From Rubrivivax sp. (GTDB lineage: Bacteria > Pseudomonadota > Gammaproteobacteria > Burkholderiales > Burkholderiaceae): DNA of 14,725 nt. Location: positions 1 to 14,725 of the forward strand of contig SEEY01000027.1 in the NCBI GenBank assembly GCA_004211235.1, in the 5' to 3' direction. A program made the translations under genes and the position numbers. The notes below the pieces were generated by a model. It had not been told where the DNA came from and did no database searches. It worked only from the letters and a program-made list of their open reading frames with translations. Below are positions 1-5,567 of the stretch, piece by piece (position 1 is the first letter of the stretch; every line of letters starts with the position of its first letter).

Positions 1-96
1 TACGGTGGTGGCGGCGGTGGCCGTTCCGGCGGTGGCGGCTACGGTGGTGGCGGTCGCTCGGGTGGCGGCGGCGGCTACGGCGGCGGCGGCTACTGA
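1..96 (+). CDS. C-terminal tail of a glycine-rich, probably RNA-binding, protein (5' truncated)
   Basis: Reading frame 1 is open from the first base to TGA at 94-96. It encodes 31 residues made only of Gly, Tyr, Arg and Ser, in units such as YGGGG and GRSGGGG. Such tails close the small cold-inducible RRM-type RNA-binding proteins common in Burkholderiales and Cyanobacteria, where the RRM domain lies upstream. That domain is outside the window, so the RRM assignment is inferred from the tail alone. The DNA is a low-complexity GGT/GGC array, which could itself be a point where an assembly breaks. A strong hairpin terminator follows 26 bases after the stop. Other glycine-rich proteins, for example a secreted or cell-wall protein, cannot be excluded. 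Confidence 0.7.
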   Translation, partial: YGGGGGGRSGGGGYGGGGRSGGGGGYGGGGY

Positions 97-122
97 GCAG
101 CACTGACCTTCCGGTCTCAGCA

Positions 123-152
123 CAAGGCGCCTTCGGGCGCCTTGTTCATTTT
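123..152 (+). terminator. Rho-independent terminator of the glycine-rich protein gene
   Basis: A perfect 9-bp stem (123-131 with 136-144) closes a TTCG tetraloop, and TTCATTTT follows. This is the classic stable UUCG hairpin with a T-rich trailer, placed just after the stop at 96. It also faces the 3' end of the minus-strand operon that ends at 209. Bases 153-208 hold nothing recognisable. Confidence 0.85.
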
Positions 153-208
153 GGCGAGGCCCTCTGGGGTCTGGCGTCTGGTTCGCGGCACGCGGCCTGC
201 GTCAGCCC

Positions 209-982
209 CTATTCGCTCGCCCGCTGCTTGCGTGGCCGACCGGCCAGGGCGCGGTCATAGAGCCAGTTCGGCAGCAGGCGCAGCACCTTGGCCAAAACCC
301 CCATCTGCCAGGGGATCACGCGGTAGCTGACCTGGGCGCGGATGGCGCGCACGGCCTGCTCGGCGAAGTCGTCCACCTGCATCAGGAAGGGCATGCCGTA
401 GCGGTTGCCGCGCGTCAGCGGCGTGTCGATGTAGCCCGGCAGCAGCGTGACGACCTTGACGCCGAAGGGCCGGCATTCGCCGCGCAGGCTTTCGCAGTAG
501 GCGACGACGGCGGCCTTGCTCGCCGAATAGGCGCCATGGCCCGGCAGACCGCGGATGGCGGCGACGCTGGCCACACCGACCAGCGTGCCGGAGCCGCGCT
601 CGTTCATCGCGCTCACGAACGGATGGAAGGTCGCAGCCAGCCCGACGTTGTTGGTCGCGAAGACGCGGCGCATCACGTCGAGATCGTCGAACTGCGTCGT
701 GTCCATGCCGATGCTGATGCCGGCGTTGGCGATGACGACATCCGGCAGGCCCTGCGCCGCGAGGCAGTCCCGGCCGATGCGGGCCATGGCAGCCTCATCC
801 GACACGTCGGCGCCATAGACGGCGAAGCGTGCGGCATCGAGCCGTTGCTCCGCCGCCCAGCGCTCCACCTCCGCGGTCCGTCGCGCCACCAGCGCGAGGC
901 GGGCGCCATCGCGGTAGTAGCGCAGCGCCAGCGCCTGGCCGATGCCGCTGGACGCGCCCGTGATGAAGACGAGTTCGCTCAC
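209..982 (-). CDS. SDR family NAD(P)-dependent oxidoreductase
   Basis: This 257-residue protein is a classical short-chain dehydrogenase/reductase of normal length. It has the cofactor motif TGASSGIG at residues 8-15, NAG at 86-88, catalytic Ser139, and the YSASK active site with Tyr152 and Lys156. Arginines after the second beta strand (ARR, 33-35) suggest NADPH use, which is an inference. The substrate cannot be told from sequence. It starts at GTG (982-980), overlapping the lptC stop in a GTGA, so it is probably translated by coupling from lptC. It is the last gene of the kdsD-kdsC-lptC operon. That position suggests a lipid or envelope substrate, but this is context only. The C-terminus is basic (RPRKQR). 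Confidence 0.9.
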   Translation of the reverse strand: MSELVFITGASSGIGQALALRYYRDGARLALVARRTAEVERWAAEQRLDAARFAVYGADVSDEAAMARIGRDCLAAQGLPDVVIANAGISIGMDTTQFDDLDVMRRVFATNNVGLAATFHPFVSAMNERGSGTLVGVASVAAIRGLPGHGAYSASKAAVVAYCESLRGECRPFGVKVVTLLPGYIDTPLTRGNRYGMPFLMQVDDFAEQAVRAIRAQVSYRVIPWQMGVLAKVLRLLPNWLYDRALAGRPRKQRASE

Positions 983-1638
983 TTGCCCGGCCTGGCGGCG
1001 ATCTGGCCTTGCGTCTTGCCGCTGAAACGGACCTGGCCCGTCAGGTGCCGGTACTCGAAGTTCTGCGTGTTCAGCGTCGCGCCACCCTGGCGGATGGTGA
1101 CGGGCAGGTGGGAACGCAGGATCTCGCTGTTGGACAGCGCCTGGAGAAACTCGCCGCGCACCTCCATCAGTGCCGGCGCGTTCTCGCCAGCACCCGCAGG
1201 CAGGCGGCGCAGGCGGACATCGCCGAGCAACTGCATGTCGCTGCCGTCGCCGTTGCTGATGGCGCGCTTGGCCTCGGCGATGGCGAGCGTGCCATCCGGC
1301 GCCACGGCGCGAACGCGGGCCTGGTCGATCTCGACGGTATCGGTGTCCGGGTAGTGGCGCAGTTCGGCGCCGGCGATCTGCACATTGAGCCGGCCGTCAG
1401 CGCCGATGCGCTGGATCTCGAAGTTGGCCATGCGGTAGTCCGGCACGTGCCGCGGCGGAGCCAGCTCGCCGGGCTCGCCCAGCAGCGGCGTGTTCTTCAC
1501 CAGCCACCAGGTGCCGCTGGCCAGCAGCGCCATCAGCAGCAGGGGCAGGTAGTTGGACAGCAGGCTCTGCAGGCGCCAAGTCCAGGGCTGGGCCGGGCGG
1601 CGGCGCGGCGTGGGGGCGGGAAGCGCTGCAGGCGTCAC
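979..1638 (-). CDS. lptC: LPS export ABC transporter periplasmic protein LptC
   Basis: This 219-residue protein has an N-terminal cytoplasmic segment rich in Pro and Arg, one membrane anchor at about residues 30-47, and a periplasmic beta-rich domain. LptC joins the LptBFG transporter in the inner membrane to LptA and passes LPS on to the periplasmic bridge. Supporting features are the single anchor, the periplasmic region containing phrases such as MANFEIQRIGADGRL and NSEILRSHLPV, the length (about 190-220 in the family) and the position straight after kdsC. It starts at GTG (1638-1636), overlapping the kdsC TGA as GTGA, and its own stop overlaps the SDR start in the same way. The N-terminus is slightly longer than in E. 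coli. lptA and lptB, which commonly follow, are absent here. Confidence 0.9.
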   Translation of the reverse strand: MTPAALPAPTPRRRPAQPWTWRLQSLLSNYLPLLLMALLASGTWWLVKNTPLLGEPGELAPPRHVPDYRMANFEIQRIGADGRLNVQIAGAELRHYPDTDTVEIDQARVRAVAPDGTLAIAEAKRAISNGDGSDMQLLGDVRLRRLPAGAGENAPALMEVRGEFLQALSNSEILRSHLPVTIRQGGATLNTQNFEYRHLTGQVRFSGKTQGQIAARPGK

Positions 1639-2213
1639 GTGGCTTTGCCTCCGTCCAGCGTGTCGTGGTGCGAGTGCAGCAAGCGCTCGTAGTGGCCGGC
1701 GGCCATCAGCAGCAGGTCGCAGAACTCGCGCGCCGCGCCGAACCCGGCCGGGGCACGCATGACGTGATGGGCGATGGCCAGCACCTCGGCATGTGCGCCG
1801 GGCGGCGCGCCGGCGAAACCGGCGCGGGACAGCAGCGGCAGGTCGGGCCAGTCGTCACCGATGGCCGCCACCTCGCCCCAGCTCACGCCGAACTGCCGCA
1901 GCAGCGGTTCGGCCACCGCGAGCTTGTCCTTCACGCCGTAGACGGCATGGTCCAGGCCGAGGTCGGCCACACGGCGGCGCACACCGGGGCTGTCGCGGCC
2001 GGTGATGATGACCGGCACGATGCCGACCTGCTGCAGCGACTTCAGGCCGTGGCCGTCCAGCGTCGAGAAGGCCTTGAACTCCTCGCCGCGCTCGCCGATG
2101 TAGACGCGGCCGTCGGTCAGCACGCCGTCGACATCGAAGATCGCCAGCTTGATGGCCAGGCCGCTGCCCTGGGCCTTGACGAGCAGTTCGGGAGGAAAGG
2201 TCAAAGCGGCCAT
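1635..2213 (-). CDS. kdsC: 3-deoxy-D-manno-octulosonate 8-phosphate phosphatase KdsC
   Basis: This 192-residue HAD-superfamily phosphatase of type C0 (no cap domain) removes the 8-phosphate from Kdo-8-phosphate to give free Kdo for LPS core synthesis, as a cytoplasmic tetramer. All four HAD motifs are visible: DVDGVLTDG with nucleophile Asp27 and Asp29, Thr71 in IITGRD, Lys97 in GVKDK, and Asp120/Asp121 in GDDWPD. It begins at ATG 2213, six bases after the kdsD stop, and ends in a 4-bp overlap with lptC. It therefore lies between the previous Kdo enzyme (KdsD) and an LPS export component, a standard arrangement in beta- and gammaproteobacteria. Confidence 0.95.
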   Translation of the reverse strand: MAALTFPPELLVKAQGSGLAIKLAIFDVDGVLTDGRVYIGERGEEFKAFSTLDGHGLKSLQQVGIVPVIITGRDSPGVRRRVADLGLDHAVYGVKDKLAVAEPLLRQFGVSWGEVAAIGDDWPDLPLLSRAGFAGAPPGAHAEVLAIAHHVMRAPAGFGAAREFCDLLLMAAGHYERLLHSHHDTLDGGKAT

Positions 2214-2219
2214 GTCGGT

Positions 2220-3206
2220 TCAGATCACCTTTGCGCGCATGAGGTCGTTGATGCTCACCGCGCCGAGCAGGCGCCGGTCGGCATCGACGACGAGGACGAC
2301 GGTGATGCGCGCGGCTTCCATCAGATCGGCCGCATCCACGGCCAGGGCGTCGGCGGCGACGGTCCGCGGCCTGGGATGGGCAACCTCCGCCGCGGTCAGC
2401 GCGCGCAGGTCGCGGCCCTGCTCCACGAGGCGGCGCAGGTCGCCATCGGTGAAGATGCCGTGGACGCGGTCCTCGGCATCGACGATCACGGCCATGCCCA
2501 GCGCCTTGGCGCTCATCTCGCGCATCAGCTCGGTGAATGGCATGCCGGGCGCCACCCGCGGCAGCGCGTCGCCGCTGCGCATCAGGTCGCGCACATGCGT
2601 CAGCAGCTTGCGGCCGAGCGCGCCGCCGGGATGGGAGCGGGCAAAGTCCTCGGCCTTGAAGCCGCGTGCGTCCAGCAGTGCCACGGCCAGCGCATCGCCC
2701 AGCGCCATCTGCGCCGTGGTGCTGGCGGTGGGGGCGAGCTGCAGCGGGCAGGCCTCCTCGGCCACGGCGCTGTCCAGCACGATGTCGGCATGGGCGGCGA
2801 GGCTGGACGCGGCGCGGCCGGTCATCGCGATGACGGGAATGCCCAGGCGCCTGAGCACCGGCAGGATGGCGTTGAGTTCATCGCTCTCGCCGGAATTCGA
2901 CAGCGCCAGCACGATGTCCCCGGCCGTCACCATGCCGAGATCGCCATGGGCCGCCTCGGCCGGATGGATGAACAGCGCCGGCGTGCCCGTGGAAGCGAGC
3001 GTCGCGGCGATCTTGCGGCCGACATGGCCGCTCTTGCCCATGCCCAGCACGGCGACGCGGCCGTGGCAGCCGAGGATGGCTTGCACGGCGCCTGCAAACG
3101 CATCACCCAGGCGGGGCGCCAGCTCGGCGAGCGCGCGGGCCTCGACCTCGAGCGCCTGGCGGCCGATGCGGATGGCCTGCGCGGCGGCAGACAGGGAAGA
3201 ACTCAT
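2220..3206 (-). CDS. kdsD: Arabinose-5-phosphate isomerase KdsD (KpsF/GutQ family)
   Basis: KdsD converts D-ribulose 5-phosphate to D-arabinose 5-phosphate, the first step towards Kdo. With the start at ATG 3206 the protein has 328 residues, the same as E. coli KdsD. A SIS sugar-isomerase domain fills roughly residues 35-185 and a CBS pair roughly 205-328. The residues matching the E. coli catalytic set (Lys59, Glu111, Glu152, His193) are present one position earlier: Lys58 in GMGKSG, Glu110, Glu151 and His192 in SHPGGALG. The frame is open far upstream to 3428, but that extension is low-complexity and matches no KdsD N-terminus. No Shine-Dalgarno is seen. A TACACT hexamer lies 6 bases upstream of the ATG. 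Confidence 0.95.
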   Translation of the reverse strand: MSSSLSAAAQAIRIGRQALEVEARALAELAPRLGDAFAGAVQAILGCHGRVAVLGMGKSGHVGRKIAATLASTGTPALFIHPAEAAHGDLGMVTAGDIVLALSNSGESDELNAILPVLRRLGIPVIAMTGRAASSLAAHADIVLDSAVAEEACPLQLAPTASTTAQMALGDALAVALLDARGFKAEDFARSHPGGALGRKLLTHVRDLMRSGDALPRVAPGMPFTELMREMSAKALGMAVIVDAEDRVHGIFTDGDLRRLVEQGRDLRALTAAEVAHPRPRTVAADALAVDAADLMEAARITVVLVVDADRRLLGAVSINDLMRAKVI

Positions 3207-3334
3207 GCGGGCAGTGTAGACAAGGCCCGGTGGCCGGCCACTTCGTGACGTAAGGCGCATCGGGGTCTCCCCGGGGGCGCTTTGCCAGCCTGGCGCAAGC
3301 GTGGCGGCCGTTTGCGTCCCCACAATCCGCGCCC
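3207..3334. promoter_or_regulatory. Divergent promoter region between kdsD and the PAP2 gene
   Basis: These 128 bases separate two divergent starts. On the minus strand TACACT (3218-3213) ends 6 bases before the kdsD ATG. On the plus strand CACAAT (3321-3326) ends 8 bases before the PAP2 ATG. Both resemble -10 boxes, and neither gene has a Shine-Dalgarno, so leaderless or very short leaders are possible. No convincing -35 box was found for either. An imperfect inverted repeat (TTGCCAG against CTGGCGCAA, about 3282-3298) lies between them and could bind a regulator. Confidence 0.4.
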
Positions 3335-4051
3335 ATGCGGATTGCTCTCTCCACCCGTCTCGGCCTGGCCGGGCACTCGGGCGCCCTGCCGACCGGCGTG
3401 TGGGCGGTGGGCCTCGCGCTGCTCGCACTGCTGGCCTGGGATGCCAGCGGCCTGGACCTGTGGGTGATGCGGCATGTCGGCACCGGCGCGGGCTTTGCCT
3501 GGCGCGACAGCTGGTTCACGACACAGGTCATCCACCAGGGGGGGCGCATGCTGTCCTGGGTCGTCATCGCCTTCATCGTGCTGGCCAACCTGCGGCCGGC
3601 GCGCGTGCTGCCGCGCCTGACTTCCCGCGAGCGGCTTGGCTGGCTGCTGACCACGCTGCTGTGCCTCGCCGTGGTGTCGCTCGTCAAGCGGGTCAGCCTG
3701 ACCAGCTGCCCCTGGGATCTGGCCGAGTTCGGCGGCACGGCGGCCTACGTGTCGCATTGGGCCTTCGGCCTGAGCGACGGCGGTGGCGGGCACTGCTTCC
3801 CGTCGGGCCACGCCAGCGCGGCCTTCGCGTTCCTTGGCGGCGGCTGGGTGCTGCGCCGCGCCTACCCGCGACTCGCCAGCGCCTGGCTGATGTGCGTCAT
3901 TTCACTCGGCCTCGTCTATGGCGTCGGGCAAATGCTGCGCGGCGCCCACTATCCCAGCCACACGCTGTGGACGGCGTGGATCTGCTGGGCGGCAACGGTG
4001 GCCACCGCACAGCTGGGCGAGCGGCGTGTCAGCCGGCTCGCCGCCGCCTGA
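3335..4051 (+). CDS. PAP2-superfamily membrane phosphatase, variant motif subgroup
   Basis: This 238-residue membrane protein has hydrophobic segments near residues 22-42, 72-88, 101-118, 157-173 and 180-198, as in type 2 phosphatidic acid phosphatases. The central motif is intact: FPSGHAS with PSGH at 156-159. The flanking motifs are variants. The first reads K118-x6-CP instead of KxxxxxxRP. The third reads GQMLRGAHYPSH (198-209) against the usual SRxxxxxHxxxD, so His205 is kept but Arg is Gln199 and Asp is His209. The likely role is removal of a phosphate from a lipid (phosphatidate, undecaprenyl-PP or lipid A) at the periplasmic face. The substrate is unknown. Its 3' end overlaps the convergent Hcp-like gene by 23 bp. 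The start has no Shine-Dalgarno. Confidence 0.85.
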   Translation: MRIALSTRLGLAGHSGALPTGVWAVGLALLALLAWDASGLDLWVMRHVGTGAGFAWRDSWFTTQVIHQGGRMLSWVVIAFIVLANLRPARVLPRLTSRERLGWLLTTLLCLAVVSLVKRVSLTSCPWDLAEFGGTAAYVSHWAFGLSDGGGGHCFPSGHASAAFAFLGGGWVLRRAYPRLASAWLMCVISLGLVYGVGQMLRGAHYPSHTLWTAWICWAATVATAQLGERRVSRLAAA

Positions 4052-4751
4052 GCCAGAGCGCGGCGAGGCCGCTCAGCAACAGCACGGCGTTGGCCGGTTC
4101 CGGCACCGGCGCGATGGCGGCGCTGTCGAACGTGATGTCGCCCCCGGCCTTGAACAGGCCGAGCAGCACCTGTGAGTCGCCGCTGAAAACGGCCCCGGCC
4201 TTGCCGCTCTTGACGTCGAAGACGCCTTCCACCCAATCTCCGAGGGCTCCCGTGTTCGTCTGCGGCCGATAGCGCAGCGTGATGGCACTGCCGGAACTCA
4301 TCGAGGCGCTTTCGAACAGGCTGCTGCCGGCGCCGTTGACCCTCAGCCCGGTGCCCGTGGTGTCGCTGAAGATCATCTGGAAGAAGGACGCACCCGCACC
4401 CCCGCCGTCGCGGGCGACGACATCCAGGGTCGCCGTCTCGATGTGCTTGCCGCCGGCGACATATTCGAACCACTTCGGCGTCGAGATGTCCACCGACTGG
4501 ATCCACGACAGATCCGAGAACACCGGCTTGCCGACGCCGGCGCCGCCGCCGCTGTTGCTGGTGGACAGCGTCAGGCCCCAGGAGAAGCTGTCGATGTCGA
4601 TCCAGTCCTTGTGTCGGTCGTCCGTCGAGGCACCGGGTACGCCGGTGATCTGCAGGAAAAAGTCGTTGGCCGCCGCGTGAGCGAGGCCGGTGGCGGCCAG
4701 GCTCAGCGCGACAAGGGCGCTGCGACAGGCTTGGCTGAAACGGGGGGTCAT
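4029..4751 (-). CDS. Exported Hcp-fold (type VI secretion tube-like) protein with PEP-CTERM sorting tail
   Basis: The protein has 240 residues in three parts. A Sec signal peptide covers about 1-27 (cleavage near AHA/AND). An Hcp/DUF796 domain covers about 30-165. A C-terminal PEP-CTERM tail at 215-240 has the VPEP motif, a hydrophobic stretch and RRRR. Hcp signatures are FFLQITGVPGASTDDRHKDW (31-50), the following IDIDSFSWG (51-59), GVGKPVFSDL (72-81), DISTPKWFEYVAGGKHIETA (88-107), and a late strand ITLRYRPQ (147-154). Ordinary Hcp has no signal peptide and builds the cytoplasmic type VI tube. This form should be exported by Sec and processed by an exosortase. The start at 4751 is set by GGAG six bases upstream (4761-4758); ATG 4763 overlaps that site and is rejected. 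No type VI secretion or exosortase gene is in the window. Confidence 0.88.
   Translation of the reverse strand: MTPRFSQACRSALVALSLAATGLAHAAANDFFLQITGVPGASTDDRHKDWIDIDSFSWGLTLSTSNSGGGAGVGKPVFSDLSWIQSVDISTPKWFEYVAGGKHIETATLDVVARDGGGAGASFFQMIFSDTTGTGLRVNGAGSSLFESASMSSGSAITLRYRPQTNTGALGDWVEGVFDVKSGKAGAVFSGDSQVLLGLFKAGGDITFDSAAIAPVPEPANAVLLLSGLAALWLRRRRAG
4037..4067. terminator. Inverted repeat in the PAP2 / Hcp-like convergent overlap
   Basis: A perfect 8-bp stem (4037-4044 with 4060-4067) encloses a 15-base loop that holds the PAP2 stop codon. On the other strand it covers the codons of the arginine-rich PEP-CTERM tail. There is no T-tract, so its role as a bidirectional terminator is only a suggestion from its position. 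Confidence 0.3.
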
Positions 4752-4763
4752 GTGCAACTCCAT

Positions 4764-4780
4764 GCGCCCGGAATGGGCGC
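4764..4780 (-). promoter_or_regulatory. Hairpin next to the ribosome binding site of the Hcp-like gene
   Basis: GCGCCC (4764-4769) and GGGCGC (4775-4780) form a perfect 6-bp stem with a 5-base loop. It lies two bases upstream of the GGAG Shine-Dalgarno (4761-4758) of the minus-strand Hcp-like gene. It could be an RNA hairpin that affects initiation, or a DNA operator. The rest of the divergent spacer (4781-4949) shows no clear sigma-70 or sigma-54 promoter. It does contain a 12-bp GC palindrome at 4900-4911. Confidence 0.35.
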
Positions 4781-4935
4781 TGCGATGCTGGTGAGGGCGG
4801 CACGCCCGCGCCATCCCCAGGTCGACGCGCGACCTCAAAGGGTTTTTGCCGAGCCGGAGGCCGCCGCCTTGCCGCTTGGTGAAAAAGACCTCTGCCCGGG
4901 CGCCGCGGCGCTGGGGAACATCAACGCCGGGCTGA

Positions 4936-4949
4936 GATGATCCGGCGCC
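4936..4949 (+). promoter_or_regulatory. Possible -10 element of the lipoprotein gene
   Basis: GATGAT (4936-4941) ends 8 bases before the ATG at 4950, and there is no Shine-Dalgarno. The spacing matches the CACAAT before the PAP2 gene. If used, transcription would begin at or next to the start codon. No -35 box is evident. Confidence 0.25.
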
Positions 4950-5447
4950 ATGCGCCCATACCCTCTCGCCTTCACCCTCGCAGCCGCCCTCGTGCTGGCC
5001 GCCTGCGCCAATTCCAGCCAGGACAAGGTCGCCTCCGCGGCCACCACGCCACTGTCTGATCTCAACGTGGTGCGCGCCGACATCCCCGACGTGCTGAAGG
5101 CCGCTGCGAGCGCGCCGTATGCCACGCCGGCCGATGCCAGTTGCACCGGACTGGCGGCCGGCATCCAGGCGCTGGATGAAGTGCTCGGGCCCGACCTCGA
5201 TGCGCCGTCCACCAAGGGCAACACCGGCCTGCTGGAGCGCGGCGAGGACGCGGCCACCAACGCGCTGCAGCGCACCGCCGAGGGCGTCATGCCGTTCCGT
5301 GGCTGGGTGCGCAAGCTCAGCGGTGCGGAGCGCTACGCCAGGCAGGTCAGCGCCGCCATCACGGCCGGCGGCGTGCGGCGCGGTTTCCTGCGCGGCCTGG
5401 CCACTGCCAAGGCCTGCGTGGCGTCCATGCCCGCGAAGCCGGCCTGA
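4950..5447 (+). CDS. Small conserved-looking lipoprotein of unknown function
   Basis: This 165-residue protein begins with a lipoprotein signal: basic start, hydrophobic core and lipobox LAAC with Cys19. Residue 20 is Ala rather than Asp, which fits outer-membrane sorting by the +2 rule. The mature part is mostly helical and alanine-rich (TTPLSDLNVVRADIPDVLKA, 38-57). Two further cysteines at 65 and 156 could form a disulfide in the periplasm. I recall similar uncharacterised lipoproteins in beta- and gammaproteobacteria but cannot name a family. The Ala-rich phrase near 105-125 (ATNALQRTAEGVMPFRGWVR) looks like an amphipathic helix. It lies between two PEP-CTERM genes, and no functional link is shown. 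Confidence 0.82.
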   Translation: MRPYPLAFTLAAALVLAACANSSQDKVASAATTPLSDLNVVRADIPDVLKAAASAPYATPADASCTGLAAGIQALDEVLGPDLDAPSTKGNTGLLERGEDAATNALQRTAEGVMPFRGWVRKLSGAERYARQVSAAITAGGVRRGFLRGLATAKACVASMPAKPA

Positions 5448-5470
5448 TCCGCCGGGCGCGCCGTCGCGAC

Positions 5471-5497
5471 GCGTCCCCCCGCGGCTGAGGGGGGCGC
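5471..5497 (+). terminator. Hairpin downstream of the lipoprotein gene
   Basis: CCCCCC (5475-5480) pairs with GGGGGG (5489-5494) around an 8-base loop, extended by GCG and CGC after one unpaired T. It lies 23 bases after the lipoprotein stop and 70 bases before the next start. No T-tract follows, so it may be a terminator or an RNA-stabilising element. Confidence 0.4.
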
Positions 5498-5567
5498 TGT
5501 CGCCCGGCGCGGGTGCAGCGCGTCTTCTCAAGGTCGGGCATTGCGCCCTGCCTTGCGGAGATTCCAG

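Noticed and set aside
1..96. GGT/GGC array as a CRISPR or tandem-repeat element
   Set aside because: The repeats are codon-phased Gly/Tyr/Arg/Ser units in an open frame ending in a stop and a terminator, with no spacers.
1665..3248. 527-codon open frame on the plus strand across kdsC and kdsD
   Set aside because: It is the antisense of two well-recognised enzymes. Its His/Gln/Arg/Gly-rich composition is typical of shadow frames in GC-rich DNA.
4781..4880. Possible sigma-54 (-24/-12) promoter for the Hcp-like PEP-CTERM gene on the minus strand (TGGCGCG...TGCC)
   Set aside because: The GG-to-GC spacing is 9 rather than the strictly required 10, and the -12 part lacks TTGC. A similar near-match before the propeller gene (about 5532-5545) has the same spacing fault.
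4900..4911. 12-bp perfect palindrome (GCGCCGCGGCGC) before the lipoprotein gene as an operator
   Set aside because: It is pure G/C and expected often by chance in DNA of this composition, and no second copy or nearby promoter box supports it.
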